Of a stretch of DNA of 64,000 bases, positions 21,501 to 32,040 are shown in pieces. The translations under genes were made by a program, and so were the position numbers. Source of the stretch: Dipteris shenzhenensis. Lineage: Eukaryota; Polypodiophyta; Polypodiopsida; Gleicheniales. The DNA lies in the NCBI GenBank assembly GCA_047967505.1, contig CM106540.1. The stretch is one strand, 5' to 3'. The notes under the pieces are model-generated. The model was given only the letters and a program-made list of their open reading frames with translations. It ran no database searches and was not told the DNA's origin. Each line of letters begins with the position of its first letter. Within the stretch, counting starts at the first letter, position 1.

Positions 21501-22525
21501 GTGAACATCATGATTATACTGACATGTAACAAGAAAAGCCCAGTGCTGGTCATGTGCAAAATTAGCTGACTCATGTCGATCATCTGGACTAGGAGAACTA
21601 GAGACTGCAAGACCAAACTCTTTCTTCTTCTTCTCAGATGCAATTCTCTTCCTGCATTCAGAAATGTTATGCCTAGGTGTCCTGCAATAGTTGCATCTCT
21701 TTTTCTTCTTCTTCTCCCAAGAAGAAGAAGCATCATGCGAGTGACCAGCATGTGTATGAGGGAGCTTACTAGCTGAAACCTTGCCTTTTCCTTTGTTTTT
21801 ATGCTAGGCAACAAAGGCTTGATCACTAGCCATAGAAGCGTTTCTGTTTGCACGGCTTTGTTCCTCCTGTAGTAAGAGGGCAACCAGCTAGTCAAAAAAA
21901 ATAATGGTTGGCATTGCCACCTGCAACCAACCTCAAAGTAGTAGCAAAGCCCTGGTAGGAGTCAGGCAACCCATCAAGGGTATTAGTAACAAGCTGAGAG
22001 TCAGGCACCACCTCATCAATAGTGGCCAACTGCTCTTTCAAATCCTTCACACTGGTAAGATAGGCATCCATAATACCACCCTCTTCTAGCTTCAAGTCCT
22101 TTAACTACTTGCGGAGATAGGCAACCCTCGCCTCATTCCGCACCTAATATAAGGATGCAAGCTGGTCCCACACTTGCTTTGCTGTCTTACAAGACTGGAT
22201 ATAAGGAATAATGACCCGTTTCACGAAAAGAGCAATCAAGGCATGTGCTTTGGCATCACGTCCATCCCACTGGATCTGCTCCTGAGTAGGAGGCAAAGCA
22301 CCTGTAGTGGAAGATGCAGCTGCACCAAAAGTAGCATTCACTAGATGAGCCTAAGGCAGTATTAGTTGTACCAGAGGCATTACCAGAAGCAGCATTACGA
22401 GTAGGCCTGACCTCAGTGCCTGAAACAATATTCCACAAATTCTGTGAAAAGTGAGCACACCAGCGAGAATGAGAACTCAAATGGCTGCCAAACAGCTTGG
22501 GAAAGCTGTCAATGGCCGAGGGGAG
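21500..22525 (-). pseudogene. Copia A gag with CCHC zinc knuckle
   Basis: N-terminal gag text (FPKLFGSHLSSHSRWCAHF near 22510) in one frame is followed in another by a UBN2-type core (WDGRDAKAHALIALFVKRVI near 22265; SCKTAKQVWDQL near 22190; LEEGGIMDAYLTSV near 22090). A basic stretch and a good C-X2-C-X4-H-X4-C knuckle (CNYCRTPRHNISEC, about 21690-21650) come next. It packages element RNA. Frameshifts near 22335 and 21890 and stops break it. Confidence 0.8.
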
Positions 22526-22535
22526 GGATCCCCAA

Positions 22536-22550
22536 CCTGCTCTAATACCA
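22536..22550 (-). other. Copia A primer binding site
   Basis: Minus-strand TGGTATTAGAGCAGG, one base away from the LTR end. It matches the tRNA-Met type site with one change (TTAG for TCAG). Confidence 0.75.
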
Positions 22551-22551
22551 C

Positions 22552-22801
22552 TGTAGGCTAGGGCAAGCAAAGAAAGCTCAAGGATGCAAGGAATAGAGGC
22601 AAAAACGAGCTGATGTAATGAATTGCTGCAAAACTGAGTGAAAGTACAAGAGAGACCCAATATAACAAAACCCTAGGGCAGGGTGTCCTAACTAGTACAT
22701 GTCCTAACTGTGCCAACAGACCTAACTGCCTATAACTAGGCCTACAAAGCACATATCAAGAAATGAGTGGCACCTATGGATAGCCCATAGAATGGCCTAC
22801 A
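22552..22801 (-). repeat. Copia A 5' LTR (250 bp)
   Basis: TGTAGG...CCTACA at the ends forms the expected short inverted repeat, and the primer site lies directly beside it. Only one copy is present in the window. Confidence 0.8.
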
Positions 22802-22820
22802 TTCTTCTCCTTGGTCTTTG
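22802..22820 (-). other. 19 bp sliver of Gypsy C between Copia A and Copia B
   Basis: Together with 33115 onward this restores Gypsy RT text: the CTTTG duplication is shared, and the codons continue the HxIRxKP block seen right of Copia B. It shows that both Copia elements entered the same Gypsy about 15 bp apart. Confidence 0.55.
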
Positions 22821-23049
22821 TGTGAGAGAAAGGAGAGCCAGAGCACACCACAATATATTGAAAAGATTAGAAACAAGATACGAGACTAAGGTTTTGTCTT
22901 AGTGACAAAACCTTATCCTAACTACTCACTGTAGTTAGGGATCCTGACTGTGGTTAGGGGGGGGAACCTCTAATGAGGGAAAAGTGCCCCCAACCCACTT
23001 ATTGGTCATACATTGGTCACTGCCATGAATTATGGTGATAATTCCAACA
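22821..23049 (-). repeat. Copia B 3' LTR (229 bp)
   Basis: Minus-strand TGTTGGAATTATC start and CTCTCACA end. Same length as its partner at 32886-33114 and similar throughout, with about 20 substitutions by eye. Confidence 0.9.
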
Positions 23050-23058
23050 CCCCCCTTT

Positions 23059-23500
23059 AGTGCCAATGTGATGATGTACAAGGAAATGATCAATCACCAA
23101 AAGGAGATAAGTTCTGGGCACTTCGAAATGCCTCAAACTTCTCACGTGGAAGTGCTTTGCTGAAGATGTCTGCAGCCATAAGACTTTGTGCCTTGCAAGT
23201 ACCGGAAGATGCATTTTACAGCCTGCCAAAGTGCTATCTTTAGGCTATGCATATATCTGCTCACCTGTGATACTGCAAACTGAATATCGGGCCGTGTATT
23301 GCACAAATAAATGAGGCATCCTACAGCCTGGCTGTAGAGTGTGGCATCTATTGATTCACCTGCATCACACATAGTAAGCTTCATCCCTGGCTCCATGGGA
23401 GAGGCTATACACTTGCAATCTTGCATATTGAACCAATCCAAGATCTTTTGCACATACTTGGATTGAGACATAATAATGCCGCGTCTCTCTTATATAAACT
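23059..23500 (-). pseudogene. Copia B RNase H region
   Basis: MSQSKYVQKILDWFNMQDCK, then AVGCLIYLCNTRPDIQFAVS and RYMHSLKIALWQAVKCIFRYL are standard Copia RT-to-RNase H text. After KSYG the frame shifts and the catalytic part of RNase H is not recognisable, so most of the domain is deleted before the purine tract. Confidence 0.75.
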
Positions 23501-23510
23501 AGATCCCCAA

Positions 23511-24470
23511 TTAAAAATGTAGCATGCCCATATCTGACATGTCAAACGTAGCTTTCAATTCAACTTTAAAAACATCAATTTTTCCTTCATGTGACCTTGT
23601 GAGCAGCATGTCATCTACATAAAGAATGATGACTAAAATTTTTCCCCCATCCTTCTTGATGTAGAGGGTACTTTCAGTTGGATTGTTATTAAGCCCCTTG
23701 CTGGTCAGAAAGGCATCAATTTTGGAGTACCATGCACATGGGGCTTGTTTCAGCCCGTACAAAGCTTTATTCATCTTGCAAACTTTATGTGCATTACCCG
23801 AAATTTCAAAGCCAGGAGGTTGCTTAACATAAGCCTCTTCCAACAAGTCTCCATTGAGAAAGGTTGTTTTTATGTCCAACTGATGAACATTCCAATCAGA
23901 ATGTGCAACCATAGCAATAATTGCTCTGATAGTGGTCATCCTAGAAGTAAGAGCAAATGTCTCCTCATAATCTATGCCCTTCTTCTAAGCATAGCCTTTT
24001 GCAACCAGCCATGCCTTGTACCTATCAATGGATCCATCTAACTTTCTTTTTACTTTGAAAACCCATATGGTAGCTATGGCATTCTTTCTTGGTGGCAAAT
24101 CCACAAGATTCTAGGTCTGATTTTTCTCAATAGACTATAACTCATCTTGCATGGCATGCATCCAATGCACATTGTCTTTGGTATGAGGAGAGTACCTGCA
24201 TAAGCTGATGCAACAGAAAGAGCCCCCCATTCGTGCCTTGCTACACGAGGAGTTCTGCCAGGCAAAGGATCATCAAGCCTACTCTCCTTGAGAGTTTGGA
24301 GCAACCAATTCGGAACAGTTTTGGCTGCGTGTATTTCTCTAATCTCTTGCCTGACAGCATCTTCTATTGTCTATGGAGGAACTAAATCAGCCAGTGGCTA
24401 AATCGGGGCATGTGGAACAGGAGGAGCTTGCTGTAAATGCTGATTTTCAGCAAGGATTTCAGATGCGGAA
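23511..24470 (-). pseudogene. Copia B reverse transcriptase
   Basis: The main frame (23939-23511) carries WNVHQLDIKTTFLNGDLLEE, PPGFEI, KALYGLKQAPCAWYSKID and the catalytic ILYVDDMLL at 23600-23625, ending at a stop soon after DMGMLHF. The N-terminal fingers and linker lie in 23940-24470, with frames broken at stops (about 23985, 24110, 24135). The text TVPNWLLQTLKESRLDDPLPGR at 24310-24250 is the integrase-RT linker. Catalytic residues are present, but the protein is interrupted. Confidence 0.82.
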
Positions 24471-25085
24471 CATTGCTTTTGGAAGTGCACAGGTTTCCCT
24501 TCAAAAAGGATGGTGCAGTAAGAGTTGTTCGGACATTACAGCTCATTCATAGTGATATCTGCAGTCCCATGAGGACTCCTGCATTGGGTGGTTATCTCTA
24601 TTATGTCACATTTATTGATGACTACTCAAACTACACTTGAGCCTATGCTTTAAAGAAAAAATCAGACGTGTTTAAGCATTTTTGACACTTTGTGGCAAAG
24701 GTTGAGAATGAAACAGGACTCAAGGTGCAAATTCTACGCACAGATAGAGGGGGGGAGTATATGTCTCATGAATTTGAGGCTTATTTGAAAGAGAAAGGCA
24801 TCACACATCAGCTTACAGTGAGGCTCACCCCTCAACAAAATGGCAAAGCTAAGCGGAAGAATAGAACTCTTATGGAGATGGATAGATGCATGCTCACAAG
24901 CAAAGAGTTGCCTCACAGGTTTTGGCTTGAGGGTCTCATGTGTGCCAACTATGTTTTGAATTGGGCTCCCACTAAGGCTTTGATCAGTGGAACATTTTCG
25001 AGTCTTTGGATGTGATGCATACGCCCATGCGCTTGTTGAGTTTCGACATAAGCTGTCAGACAAGGCACTTAAATGCATATCTTTC
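24470..25085 (+). pseudogene. Copia B integrase segment, inverted relative to the rest of the element
   Basis: On the plus strand, opposite to all other Copia B parts: FPFKKDGAVR...LQLIHSDICSPM (24500-24570), a TFIDDYSNYT block at 24610, ILRTDRGGEY at 24735 with the second catalytic D, TPQQNGKAKRKNRTLMEMDR (E-side helix) at 24830, and HKLSDKALKCI at 25050-25080. Stops at about 24640 and 24686 and a frame change near 25015 break it. Both ends of the segment abut minus-strand Copia text (SASEILAENQHLQ on the left; KSLPES of gag on the right), so this is an internal inversion with losses at both ends. Confidence 0.85.
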
Positions 25086-25089
25086 ATGA

Positions 25090-25654
25090 CTCAGGAAGAG
25101 ACTTCAGAGTAGTGGTTATCATCTCTTAATCAGGAATAATCTCATCTATATTCAACAATTGCTCTCTCAAGTCCTGAAGCTTGGTGAGGTGATCAAACAT
25201 TAAGTCACCCTCATCCATGTGAGTATGCGATAACTCTCTCTTCTAGAAAGAGGCCCTAGCATCATTGCGGACTGTAAACATACTCCCAAGCTGCCTTTGA
25301 GGTCTTGCATGATCGAATGTGCGGAATAATAAGCCTTTTGACAAAAAGAGAGATTATTGAAAGTGCTTGTGCATCACATGAATCCCACCTTTTATGTTCC
25401 TGTGTGGGAGACACAACTGCAGCTAGCACTTGTCATGCACCCTGAGCTTGTCCTCTACCCCTACCTCCACCTTGTTGAGGAGGAGTGGCAGGTGCAACCA
25501 CATTCTCTAGCTGTGTCCCATCCCCAGTGATATAATCCCACAAATGTTTGCCAACTAAAAAATTGTGTACCATAAAACTCCATAAAGAGTAATTGGTACC
25601 ATCCAACTTATCCTCCTATGTGAGGACACCAAACACTTCATTCGGATTGTTATG
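25090..25654 (-). pseudogene. Copia B gag (3' part, after the nested chromovirus)
   Basis: Text after the nested element: NEVFGVLT, a stop, then KLDGTNYSLWSFMVHNFL, a Gly/Arg-rich insert, WDSCDAQALSIISLFVKRLI, RSCKTSKAAWEYV, and HMDEGDLMFDHLTKLQDL ending at LKSLPES near 25090. This is the UBN2-type core of Copia gag, close in layout to that of Copia A. The zinc knuckle and protease are gone at the inversion junction. Three or more stops and a frame change are present. Confidence 0.8.
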
Positions 25655-26154
25655 TGTCAACATTTTTATCTATCCACGATTCTATCTGTAACCTGAACCT
25701 CTTCTACGTCTGTAACCTGAACCTCTTCTACGTCGTTGAAACAGTCCCGGGCGGTGGCTATCTGTTATTCCACCCAGCCTTTCTCAAAGGATAGTAAATC
25801 GTCAGATCCATACGTTATTTCATTCATACCTATCCATGAGACCCTCAATTCCCTAGATAGTTCTCCTTGCCAAATGTCATCAATTTAGCCTCTCCACTTG
25901 GTGCACCTTTTTACCCCTCTCTTGGGGCACATTAAAAACCACTTGCCCCTTGGCATTATTGCACATTTAGGTGCACCTAGGCCTTGGCACTCAGAACTAT
26001 CTAGTCAATGCCATTCCGCCCTCACCTAGGACCTTGGCAGTTACTTCTCTTGACCATTTCAATTACGCACATTAACTATTACAAAAGTTGGTCATCTAAG
26101 AGAAAATGCCCACCGATCTATCCGAGGTCATGCTATCCCGACTAGAGCATAACA
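25655..26154 (-). repeat. Chromovirus 3' LTR (500 bp)
   Basis: TGTTATGCTCT...AATGTTGACA on the minus strand. It differs from the 5' LTR by about two substitutions and one extra tandem copy of a 24 bp unit at about 25685-25733. Confidence 0.92.
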
Positions 26155-26166
26155 TTCCTTCCCTCT

Positions 26167-27687
26167 TCAAGCATCAGCGTCCTCGATGATGAAATCTGGG
26201 AAAGCTCTCCGTAACTGGTATACGGATTCCCAAGTAGCTTCCGATAGAGGCTGACCATGCCATGCAACCAACACCGTGGGTATCTTCCGATTTCGTATCT
26301 GCATTGTTCCTCGGTCCAGGATTCTTGTTGGTTGGCGCTTTGCAATATCCTCTATCTCCTGAAACAAAACCACACCTTCGATTAGTGAGTCACCTGTATG
26401 CAAAAATTTCTTTAAGCGGGAAACATGAAAAACCGGGTGCACCTTACACCCCTGTGGCAATTCTAATTTATAGGCTACACTGCCTATTCTCTTTAGAATT
26501 AACCACGGCCCACAGTATCGAGGTGATAACTTAGCACACTCTCCTGAAGTCAACGACTTCGAGTGCGAAGGAATTCTGAGAAAAACTTTTTCTCCTTCTT
26601 CAAATACTCTTATAGACCGATTTTCATCCGCATACACCTTGGCTCTATCCATAGCCTGACGAATATTAGCTCTCGCAAGTGCTAACATCTCCCGCATCTG
26701 AACTACAAAGTTCGCGGCACTAGGCACTTTCTGAGGTACTCCAACTATAGTCGGATTGGCTGTTCTATAACCATAGTTCAGCTCAAACGGATTAAACCCG
26801 GTAGATGAATGTTTTCTATCATTGTAGGCAAACTCCAACAATGGCAACCACTTGTCCCATGTATGTTGCCTCAATGACACATATGCCCTCAGCATATCCT
26901 CTAAAGTTTGGTTGACTCTCTCCGTCTGACCATCCGCAGGATGATCCCCACTACTCATTCCCGACTCAGTCCTTAGTGTCTCAAATACCGCTGTCCAAAA
27001 ATGACCGGTAAATCTAACATCTCTGTCTGACACTATGGATCTAGGCAATCCATGCAGACGAAATATATGTCTAATAAACAAATCCGCCACTTGCGGGGCA
27101 CTAACAGACTCTCTAGTCGGAATGAAGTGAGCCATCTTGGTTAGACGATCAACCACCACAAGGATAGAATTATATCCTCCTTGTGTTGCAGGTAGCCCTA
27201 CAATAAAGTCCATGGAAATGCTCTCCCACTTACTTAGTGGTACTTCCAAGGGCTGTAAAAGTCCGGGTGGCTTCACCCGCTCGGCCTTGCTTACCTGACA
27301 CGAGAAACACCGTGTCACATATTCATGAATATGCTTTTTCATCTTTGGCCAAAAGAAATCTCGCTTCACGAGATCATATGTCTTCTCGACACCTGGATGT
27401 CCCGCACACGGGCTATCATGGCATTGTCGAATGACTCTCTGCCTGAGATCATTCTGACCAGGTACTATAACCTTGCCATTTCTAACTAGCATACCATCCC
27501 TTATGGTATATCTTGCATAAGTTTGACCTTTTCTGGATGCCAAGTCATCCTTTACACTTTCCCCGGGTTTTAACACATGAGCCTTAGGCCATAAGCTCTG
27601 GACAAACTCGTCCACTTTTTGAGTTTCTCTGATCTCGGTCATTAGAGCACTCTCTAATACCGTGAAACTCAATGCGAGACAACGCAT
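26167..27687 (-). pseudogene. Chromovirus integrase with chromodomain-like C-terminus (long open frame)
   Basis: 506 open codons. An H2C2 zinc motif (CHDSPCAGHPG ... CFSCQVSKAE, residues ~90-135) is followed by the DDE core: MDFIVGLP (D1, ~160), VSDRDVRF (D2, ~222) and HPADGQTERVNQTLEDML (E, ~260). A basic GPY/F-type region (PRYCGPWLILKRIGSVAYKLELP, about residues 395-420, shown only in part) and an end block with ILDRG ... AWHGQPLSEATWES ... FPDFII, as in chromoviruses, complete it. A chromodomain directs insertion through histone marks. This frame is intact, but upstream pol is broken, so it is marked pseudogene. The first methionines are RNase H-linker text, not a real start. Confidence 0.85.
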
Positions 27688-28150
27688 CAGCCACCTTATT
27701 ATCTTTTCCTCTTCGGTACCGAATCGTTAGATTAAACTCCTGCATGAGCTCTGCCCACCTAGCTTGGCGGCCCCTCAAGTCAGGTTGTTTACAAAAATGT
27801 TTCAGAGTATCATGATCTACATCCACATAAAACTCTGAACCATACAGATAATGCCTCCATGTTTTCAAAGCATGGATAACAGCATACAACTCCAATTCAT
27901 GAGTTTGCCAATTCCTTTGAGAGGGAGAAAGCTTCTTGCTTTCAAAGGCTACTGGACTTCCCTCTTGAAGGAGGACTGCTCCTACCGCAATGCCACTTGA
28001 TCGGTTTCTAGGAACAACGGTTTCTAGGGATCAACTATTTTTAACACCGGTCCTGAGACCACAGCTTGTTTTATAGTGTTAAAACTTTCTTGTTGATTCT
28101 GTCCCCAAATAAAAGGTACTTTATCTGAGGTCAGATCAGTCAATGGCGAT
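27584..28150 (-). pseudogene. Chromovirus RNase H
   Basis: IAVGAVLLQEGSPVAFESKK (about 27990-27930), then LELYAVIHALKTWRHYLYG and NKVADALSR near 27690 mark Ty3/Gypsy RNase H. Upstream text from 28150 to 28000 uses other frames and has stops, so at least one frameshift separates it from RT. The domain degrades the RNA template during copying. Confidence 0.78.
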
Positions 28151-28151
28151 A

Positions 28152-28974
28152 CTATTCCGAATATCCTTTGATATGCCTTCTATAAAACTGGACAAATCCC
28201 AAGAATGATTGCAACGCGGTCAGACTCTGAGGGATTGGCCAAGTTAGTATCGCAGCCACTTTCTTCGGATCCATTTCTACCCCCTGTGGAGTAATTATGA
28301 ACCCTAAATACTCAAGCCTAACCATATACGGTATAGTTTTCTTTTTATTCACATAAAGACTGGCTTTCCTCAAAGTACTGAACACTATCCTTAAGTGTTC
28401 ACATGACGAAGGTCGCTGGAGCATTGGTAAGTCCGAAGGGCATTACCAAAAACTCATAATGACTAAACCTGCTCCTGAAAGCGGTTTTGTGCACATCCTC
28501 GGCTCTAATCCGGATCTGATGGTAGCCGCACTTAAGATCTATCTTGCTGAAAATCACGGCTCCATGTAATGCATCTAGCAAATCATCAATCCGAGCCATC
28601 GGATACCTGTGCTTAACAATGATATTATTCAATGCTCTGTAATCTATACAGAGGCGAAATGTATCATCCTTTTTCCTCTTTAATATCACTGGCGAGGCAA
28701 AAGGTGAGAAACTTGGTTGAATCTGCCCCAACTTGAGGTATTCTTCCAGTTGTCTACGCACCTCCGCTTCTTCAGCAAAACTCATTCTATAGGGAGGTCT
28801 ATTTACGGGTTCTGCCCCCGGGATCAGTTCAATCTTATGTTGAACTTTCCGCTCTGGAGGTAACCCATAAGGTAGTTCATCCCTAAAACATTCAGAGAAC
28901 TCCTCTGTTATAAGATTAGCCAGCTTGGCCATCTCACCACTTTGCGTAACATCAGTGCTACCGATGCTATGCAA
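28152..28974 (-). pseudogene. Chromovirus reverse transcriptase lacking the YxDD catalytic box
   Basis: The first frame (28974-28399) has [54 protein letters not shown] and [12 protein letters not shown], then a stop. The second frame (28424-28152) resumes with EHLRIVFSTLRKASLYVNKK, LEYLGFIITPQG and LQSFLGFVQFYRR. The roughly 35 residues normally between NAPATF and the EHL helix, which hold the F/YxDD box with two catalytic aspartates, are absent at about 28399-28412. This RT could not work. Confidence 0.85.
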
Positions 28975-30734
28975 AGGAATAAAAACTCTACTTGAGCTTT
29001 TCTGATTTCCATCACGGAAACCAATGGTCCCTGCGGTATATTTTTTTCACCTCGCAAGACATAAAGCACATCATTCATCTTGAATTGATATACGTGCTTT
29101 TTCCAATCAATGGCTGGATTCTTCCTAGAATGCCACGCCATACCCAAGGCTATATCTGCATGAGCAAGCTTGGTCATTTCAAAATCAAGCTTCTCAGCAT
29201 AGTCCTGAATCCGAAGTTCCAACTGGGTAACCCTTTCGTCCCATACTTCAGTTGAACTTCCATCTGCCATCCTGACTGTATACGCATAGTCAGATGGACT
29301 TGTCTTTAATTTCAGCCTCTTCACGAGCTTGGAGTTAATCACATTGTGAGTTGACGCCGAGTCAAACAACACAATGACATCATGACTGGCCACTTGCCCT
29401 TTCATTTTAATTAACTCCGTATCATTGAAGGCTGTATACCCCGTTGCTGCGGGCTTAGATAGGATGTTATCAGGTGCACTCGTCACTAACTTAGCAACAG
29501 ATACACATAACAAACAAGGTACTAACCTCTGAGAAGGTCCCGCCAGTTGCATCTGCATACGCTCCGCATTGGGACTCTCCTGCATTTCTACGTCACATTC
29601 AGATATTATCATATTAGCCGTGCGACGGTCTTTATTCAGTGGACAATCCTTCCACTGATGTCGCTGAAGGCAGCCGAAGCACAATCCTTCTTTTCTAGCT
29701 TTCTCTTTTTGTTCAGGGGTCAACGAGGACTTTGACCAAGCCCGGGCTGCCATTGGAGTTATTTTCCTTTTCACCCCAACGGTGGTACTTGTTTTTACTG
29801 GTCCCTCAACCGGCTTCACTTGCTTGGTTTGGCCACTTGGCTGCGAGACACTTGTCTTTGAAACCCATTTCCTCGGATATCCCCCTTTTTTCGGGTGCTC
29901 ATACTGAGTCCCTGCCTGCACAAATCCACCAGATCTGCCTCTGGCATCCTCATAGTTCAGGGCTACTGCTATAGATTCATCTAATGTAGTCACAAATTTA
30001 GCCCGAACTTCCATTTTGATTTTGTCGTTCAGTCCATAAATATAGTCTTTTAACTGAACCGACATAGGGAGAGGGTCTGTTATTTTCATCACACATTCCC
30101 TGAATTTGTCAGTGTACTCTGCCACTGACAGACTCCTCTGACGAAGATTTCTATAAGCATCCCAAGCTCGGGATTCCTCATCAGGTGGGAGAAAGTGTTT
30201 CTTGAATTCAGCTTTAAACCCTTCCCAGGTGGTTGGAGCAACTTGATCCTTCTGTTGCTTTATCCACCATCTGTCCGCTGCCTCAATAAACAGGTGTGTG
30301 GCCTCGCGGATTTTCTTTAGATCGGATCTAATCTCACAAATGGCGAAGGCTTCTTCCCACTTGAGTAACCAAACCTCGATCACATCAGAGCTGCGCTCGG
30401 TCATCCGACCAGCGTACTTCTCCGGTCTATAATTAGCGATATTGGGCACTTTGACCCTTGCGCGCTCTAAGGAATGTATACTGGGCTCTGGCTCTGCTGG
30501 AGCTTTGCCCTTATCAATTCTAGACGGTCTAGCCGACAAGGCTTGCACCATCTCCCTGATCTCATTTTGACCAGCATTCACTTGAAGCTGTTGGTTCATA
30601 ATCTGCTGTAAAACATCCTCTAATATCGAAATCCTACCAATCAAAGTAGGTGCTGCCTGATGTGACATCTGTTGTGTAGACTGTACTCTAGACTCACTAG
30701 GATTCACTCTTGAATTCTGCCCTTCTGCTTCCAT
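28908..30734 (-). CDS. Chromovirus gag-protease (608 codons, open)
   Basis: The start ATG at 30734 fits [14 protein letters not shown]. Retrotransposon gag core at residues ~110-270 ([55 protein letters not shown]). The zinc knuckle [14 protein letters not shown] (~350) is C-X2-C-X3-H-X4-C, one residue shorter than usual. The protease site near residue 460 reads [12 protein letters not shown], with D-S-A where D-S/T-G is the rule. The end of the frame (28990-28908) departs from the expected text, and RT follows in another frame, so a small indel near 28975 has cut gag-protease from RT. It is an open, probably still translatable gag, but part of a defective element. Confidence 0.82.
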   Translation of the reverse strand: MEAEGQNSRVNPSESRVQSTQQMSHQAAPTLIGRISILEDVLQQIMNQQLQVNAGQNEIREMVQALSARPSRIDKGKAPAEPEPSIHSLERARVKVPNIANYRPEKYAGRMTERSSDVIEVWLLKWEEAFAICEIRSDLKKIREATHLFIEAADRWWIKQQKDQVAPTTWEGFKAEFKKHFLPPDEESRAWDAYRNLRQRSLSVAEYTDKFRECVMKITDPLPMSVQLKDYIYGLNDKIKMEVRAKFVTTLDESIAVALNYEDARGRSGGFVQAGTQYEHPKKGGYPRKWVSKTSVSQPSGQTKQVKPVEGPVKTSTTVGVKRKITPMAARAWSKSSLTPEQKEKARKEGLCFGCLQRHQWKDCPLNKDRRTANMIISECDVEMQESPNAERMQMQLAGPSQRLVPCLLCVSVAKLVTSAPDNILSKPAATGYTAFNDTELIKMKGQVASHDVIVLFDSASTHNVINSKLVKRLKLKTSPSDYAYTVRMADGSSTEVWDERVTQLELRIQDYAEKLDFEMTKLAHADIALGMAWHSRKNPAIDWKKHVYQFKMNDVLYVLRGEKNIPQGPLVSVMEIRKAQVEFLFLCIASVALMLRKVVRWPSWLIL

Positions 30735-31535
30735 AGGTTCACAGTGGAAGATGGGGTTTTTTTTTCTTTTTTTTTTCCTTCTTCTTCTTCTTCTTTTTTT
30801 TTTTTTAATTTATTTTATTTTATTTTTTTTTAAACCCAAATAACCAATATATACACCCTTCACTTCTGTTCTGCTTTCCTGTTTGTTTTTTTTTTCTCTT
30901 CTACAGTGCAGAAATCACAGGACCATATGAAAACAAAAAAAAACTGCACGGAAAGAAAGAGCTCCCTGATCTTTGCGACGACTCCGGCTGCTCTTTCTCA
31001 GACGTAGAGTTTCCCTTCAAAGTCCATTCCAAATAGACTGTGCAGACGCCTTAAAATGCCTCACCGGCGGTGCTTCTGCAGGACAGCAAGCAAGATGCGA
31101 CCAAAACGTATCTGACGATTTCACGATAATGTAATCGACGTGACGCCTTCACGTTGCGTAGATTATTATCCCGCTCCAAAATTCGATTAGAAAAACCTGT
31201 CTGACTACCGAACCGCTACGTTGCCCCAAATTTAGCCGTCCCCTGCTCAAAATCCGCTTGGGAAAACAGCGTCAATTTGTTGACCCATAAGCTCTTTCAA
31301 CGTCAACAGTGTCCAAGCTCACGTCCAGCTCGACCCGACTATCCTTCTCTAGACTCTACGCTCCTGTTGGCGCAGATCATCTATTTCTTGTTACAACGTC
31401 GATCACCTAGGATCACGTCACGTACAACCTTCGTTATCCTATGCCTTCACCGTGATCAGCACGTCGCTTTCACCAGTCGTCGTAGCAACACACCAACCAA
31501 AGTCAATATCGTCCACCTTCCCTTCATCCTCTAAT
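30735..31535 (-). other. Leader of the chromovirus
   Basis: About 800 bp between the primer site and gag. It includes long T-runs on the plus strand (30758-30832). No gene is supported; the plus-strand frame at 31277-31534 has no motif. Confidence 0.6.
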
Positions 31536-31550
31536 CATGCTCTGATACCA
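31536..31550 (-). other. Chromovirus primer binding site
   Basis: Minus-strand TGGTATCAGAGCATG, three bases inside the 5' LTR end. Initiator tRNA-Met type. Confidence 0.85.
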
Positions 31551-31553
31551 AAA

Positions 31554-32029
31554 TGTCAACATTTTTATCTATCCACAATTCTATCTGTAACCTGAACCTC
31601 TTCTACGTCGTTGAAACAGTCCCGGGCGGTGGCTATCTGTTATTCCACCCAGCCTTTCTCAAAGGATAGTAAATCGTCAGATCCATACGTTATTTCATTC
31701 ATACCTATCCATGAGACCCTCAATTCCCTAGATAGTTCTCCTTGCCAAATGTCATCAATTTAGCCTCTCCACTTGGTGCACCTTTTTACCCCTCTCTTGG
31801 GGCACATTAAAAACCACTTGCCCCTTGGCATTATTGCACATTTAGGTGCACCTAGGCCTTAGCACTCAGAACTATCTAGTCAATGCCATTCCGCCCTCAC
31901 CTAGGACCTTGGCAGTTACTTCTCTTGACCATTTCAATTACGCACATTAACTATTACAAAAGTTGGTCATCTAAGAGAAAATGCCCACCGATCTATCCGA
32001 GGTCATGCTATCCCGACTAGAGCATAACA
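31554..32029 (-). repeat. Chromovirus 5' LTR (476 bp)
   Basis: Partner of 25655-26154, without the 24 bp extra unit. The adjoining TTATG (32030-32034) is the target duplication. Confidence 0.92.
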
Positions 32030-32034
32030 TTATG

Positions 32035-32040
32035 AGCCAT
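32035..32040 (-). pseudogene. First codons of Copia B gag
   Basis: Minus-strand ATG at 32040 reads M-A-H and runs into the TTATG target site. Continued at 25654 it gives MAHNNPNEVFGVL, a sensible gag start. So the chromovirus landed about ten bases after the gag start codon. Confidence 0.7.

Larger units (their letters stand above)
18485..22801 (-). mobile_element. Copia A: Ty1/Copia retrotransposon, minus strand, 3' end lost
   Basis: On the minus strand: 5' LTR (22801 to 22552), tRNA primer site, gag, protease, integrase, RT and RNase H, the diagnostic Copia order with integrase before RT. RNase H breaks off after the GFTDSDWVGCYEDE block and turns into Gypsy gag text near 18480. No 3' LTR or target duplication can be found on that side. 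All domains carry frameshifts or stops. Confidence 0.88.
25655..32029 (-). mobile_element. Chromovirus (Ty3/Gypsy) retrotransposon nested in Copia B gag, TSD TTATG
   Basis: 6375 bp, minus strand. LTRs at 31554-32029 (5') and 25655-26154 (3') are almost identical apart from a 24 bp duplication in the 3' copy. TTATG flanks both ends (25650-25654, 32030-32034). Order: leader, gag-protease, RT, RNase H, integrase with a chromodomain-like tail, purine tract (GAAGAGGGAAGGAA on the minus strand, 26155-26170). Integrase-before-LTR order and the tail identify a Gypsy chromovirus. RT is defective. Confidence 0.94.

Noticed and set aside
30758-30832. T-run as a LINE or SINE poly(A) tail
   Set aside because: It lies in the chromovirus leader with no second element boundary or target duplication.
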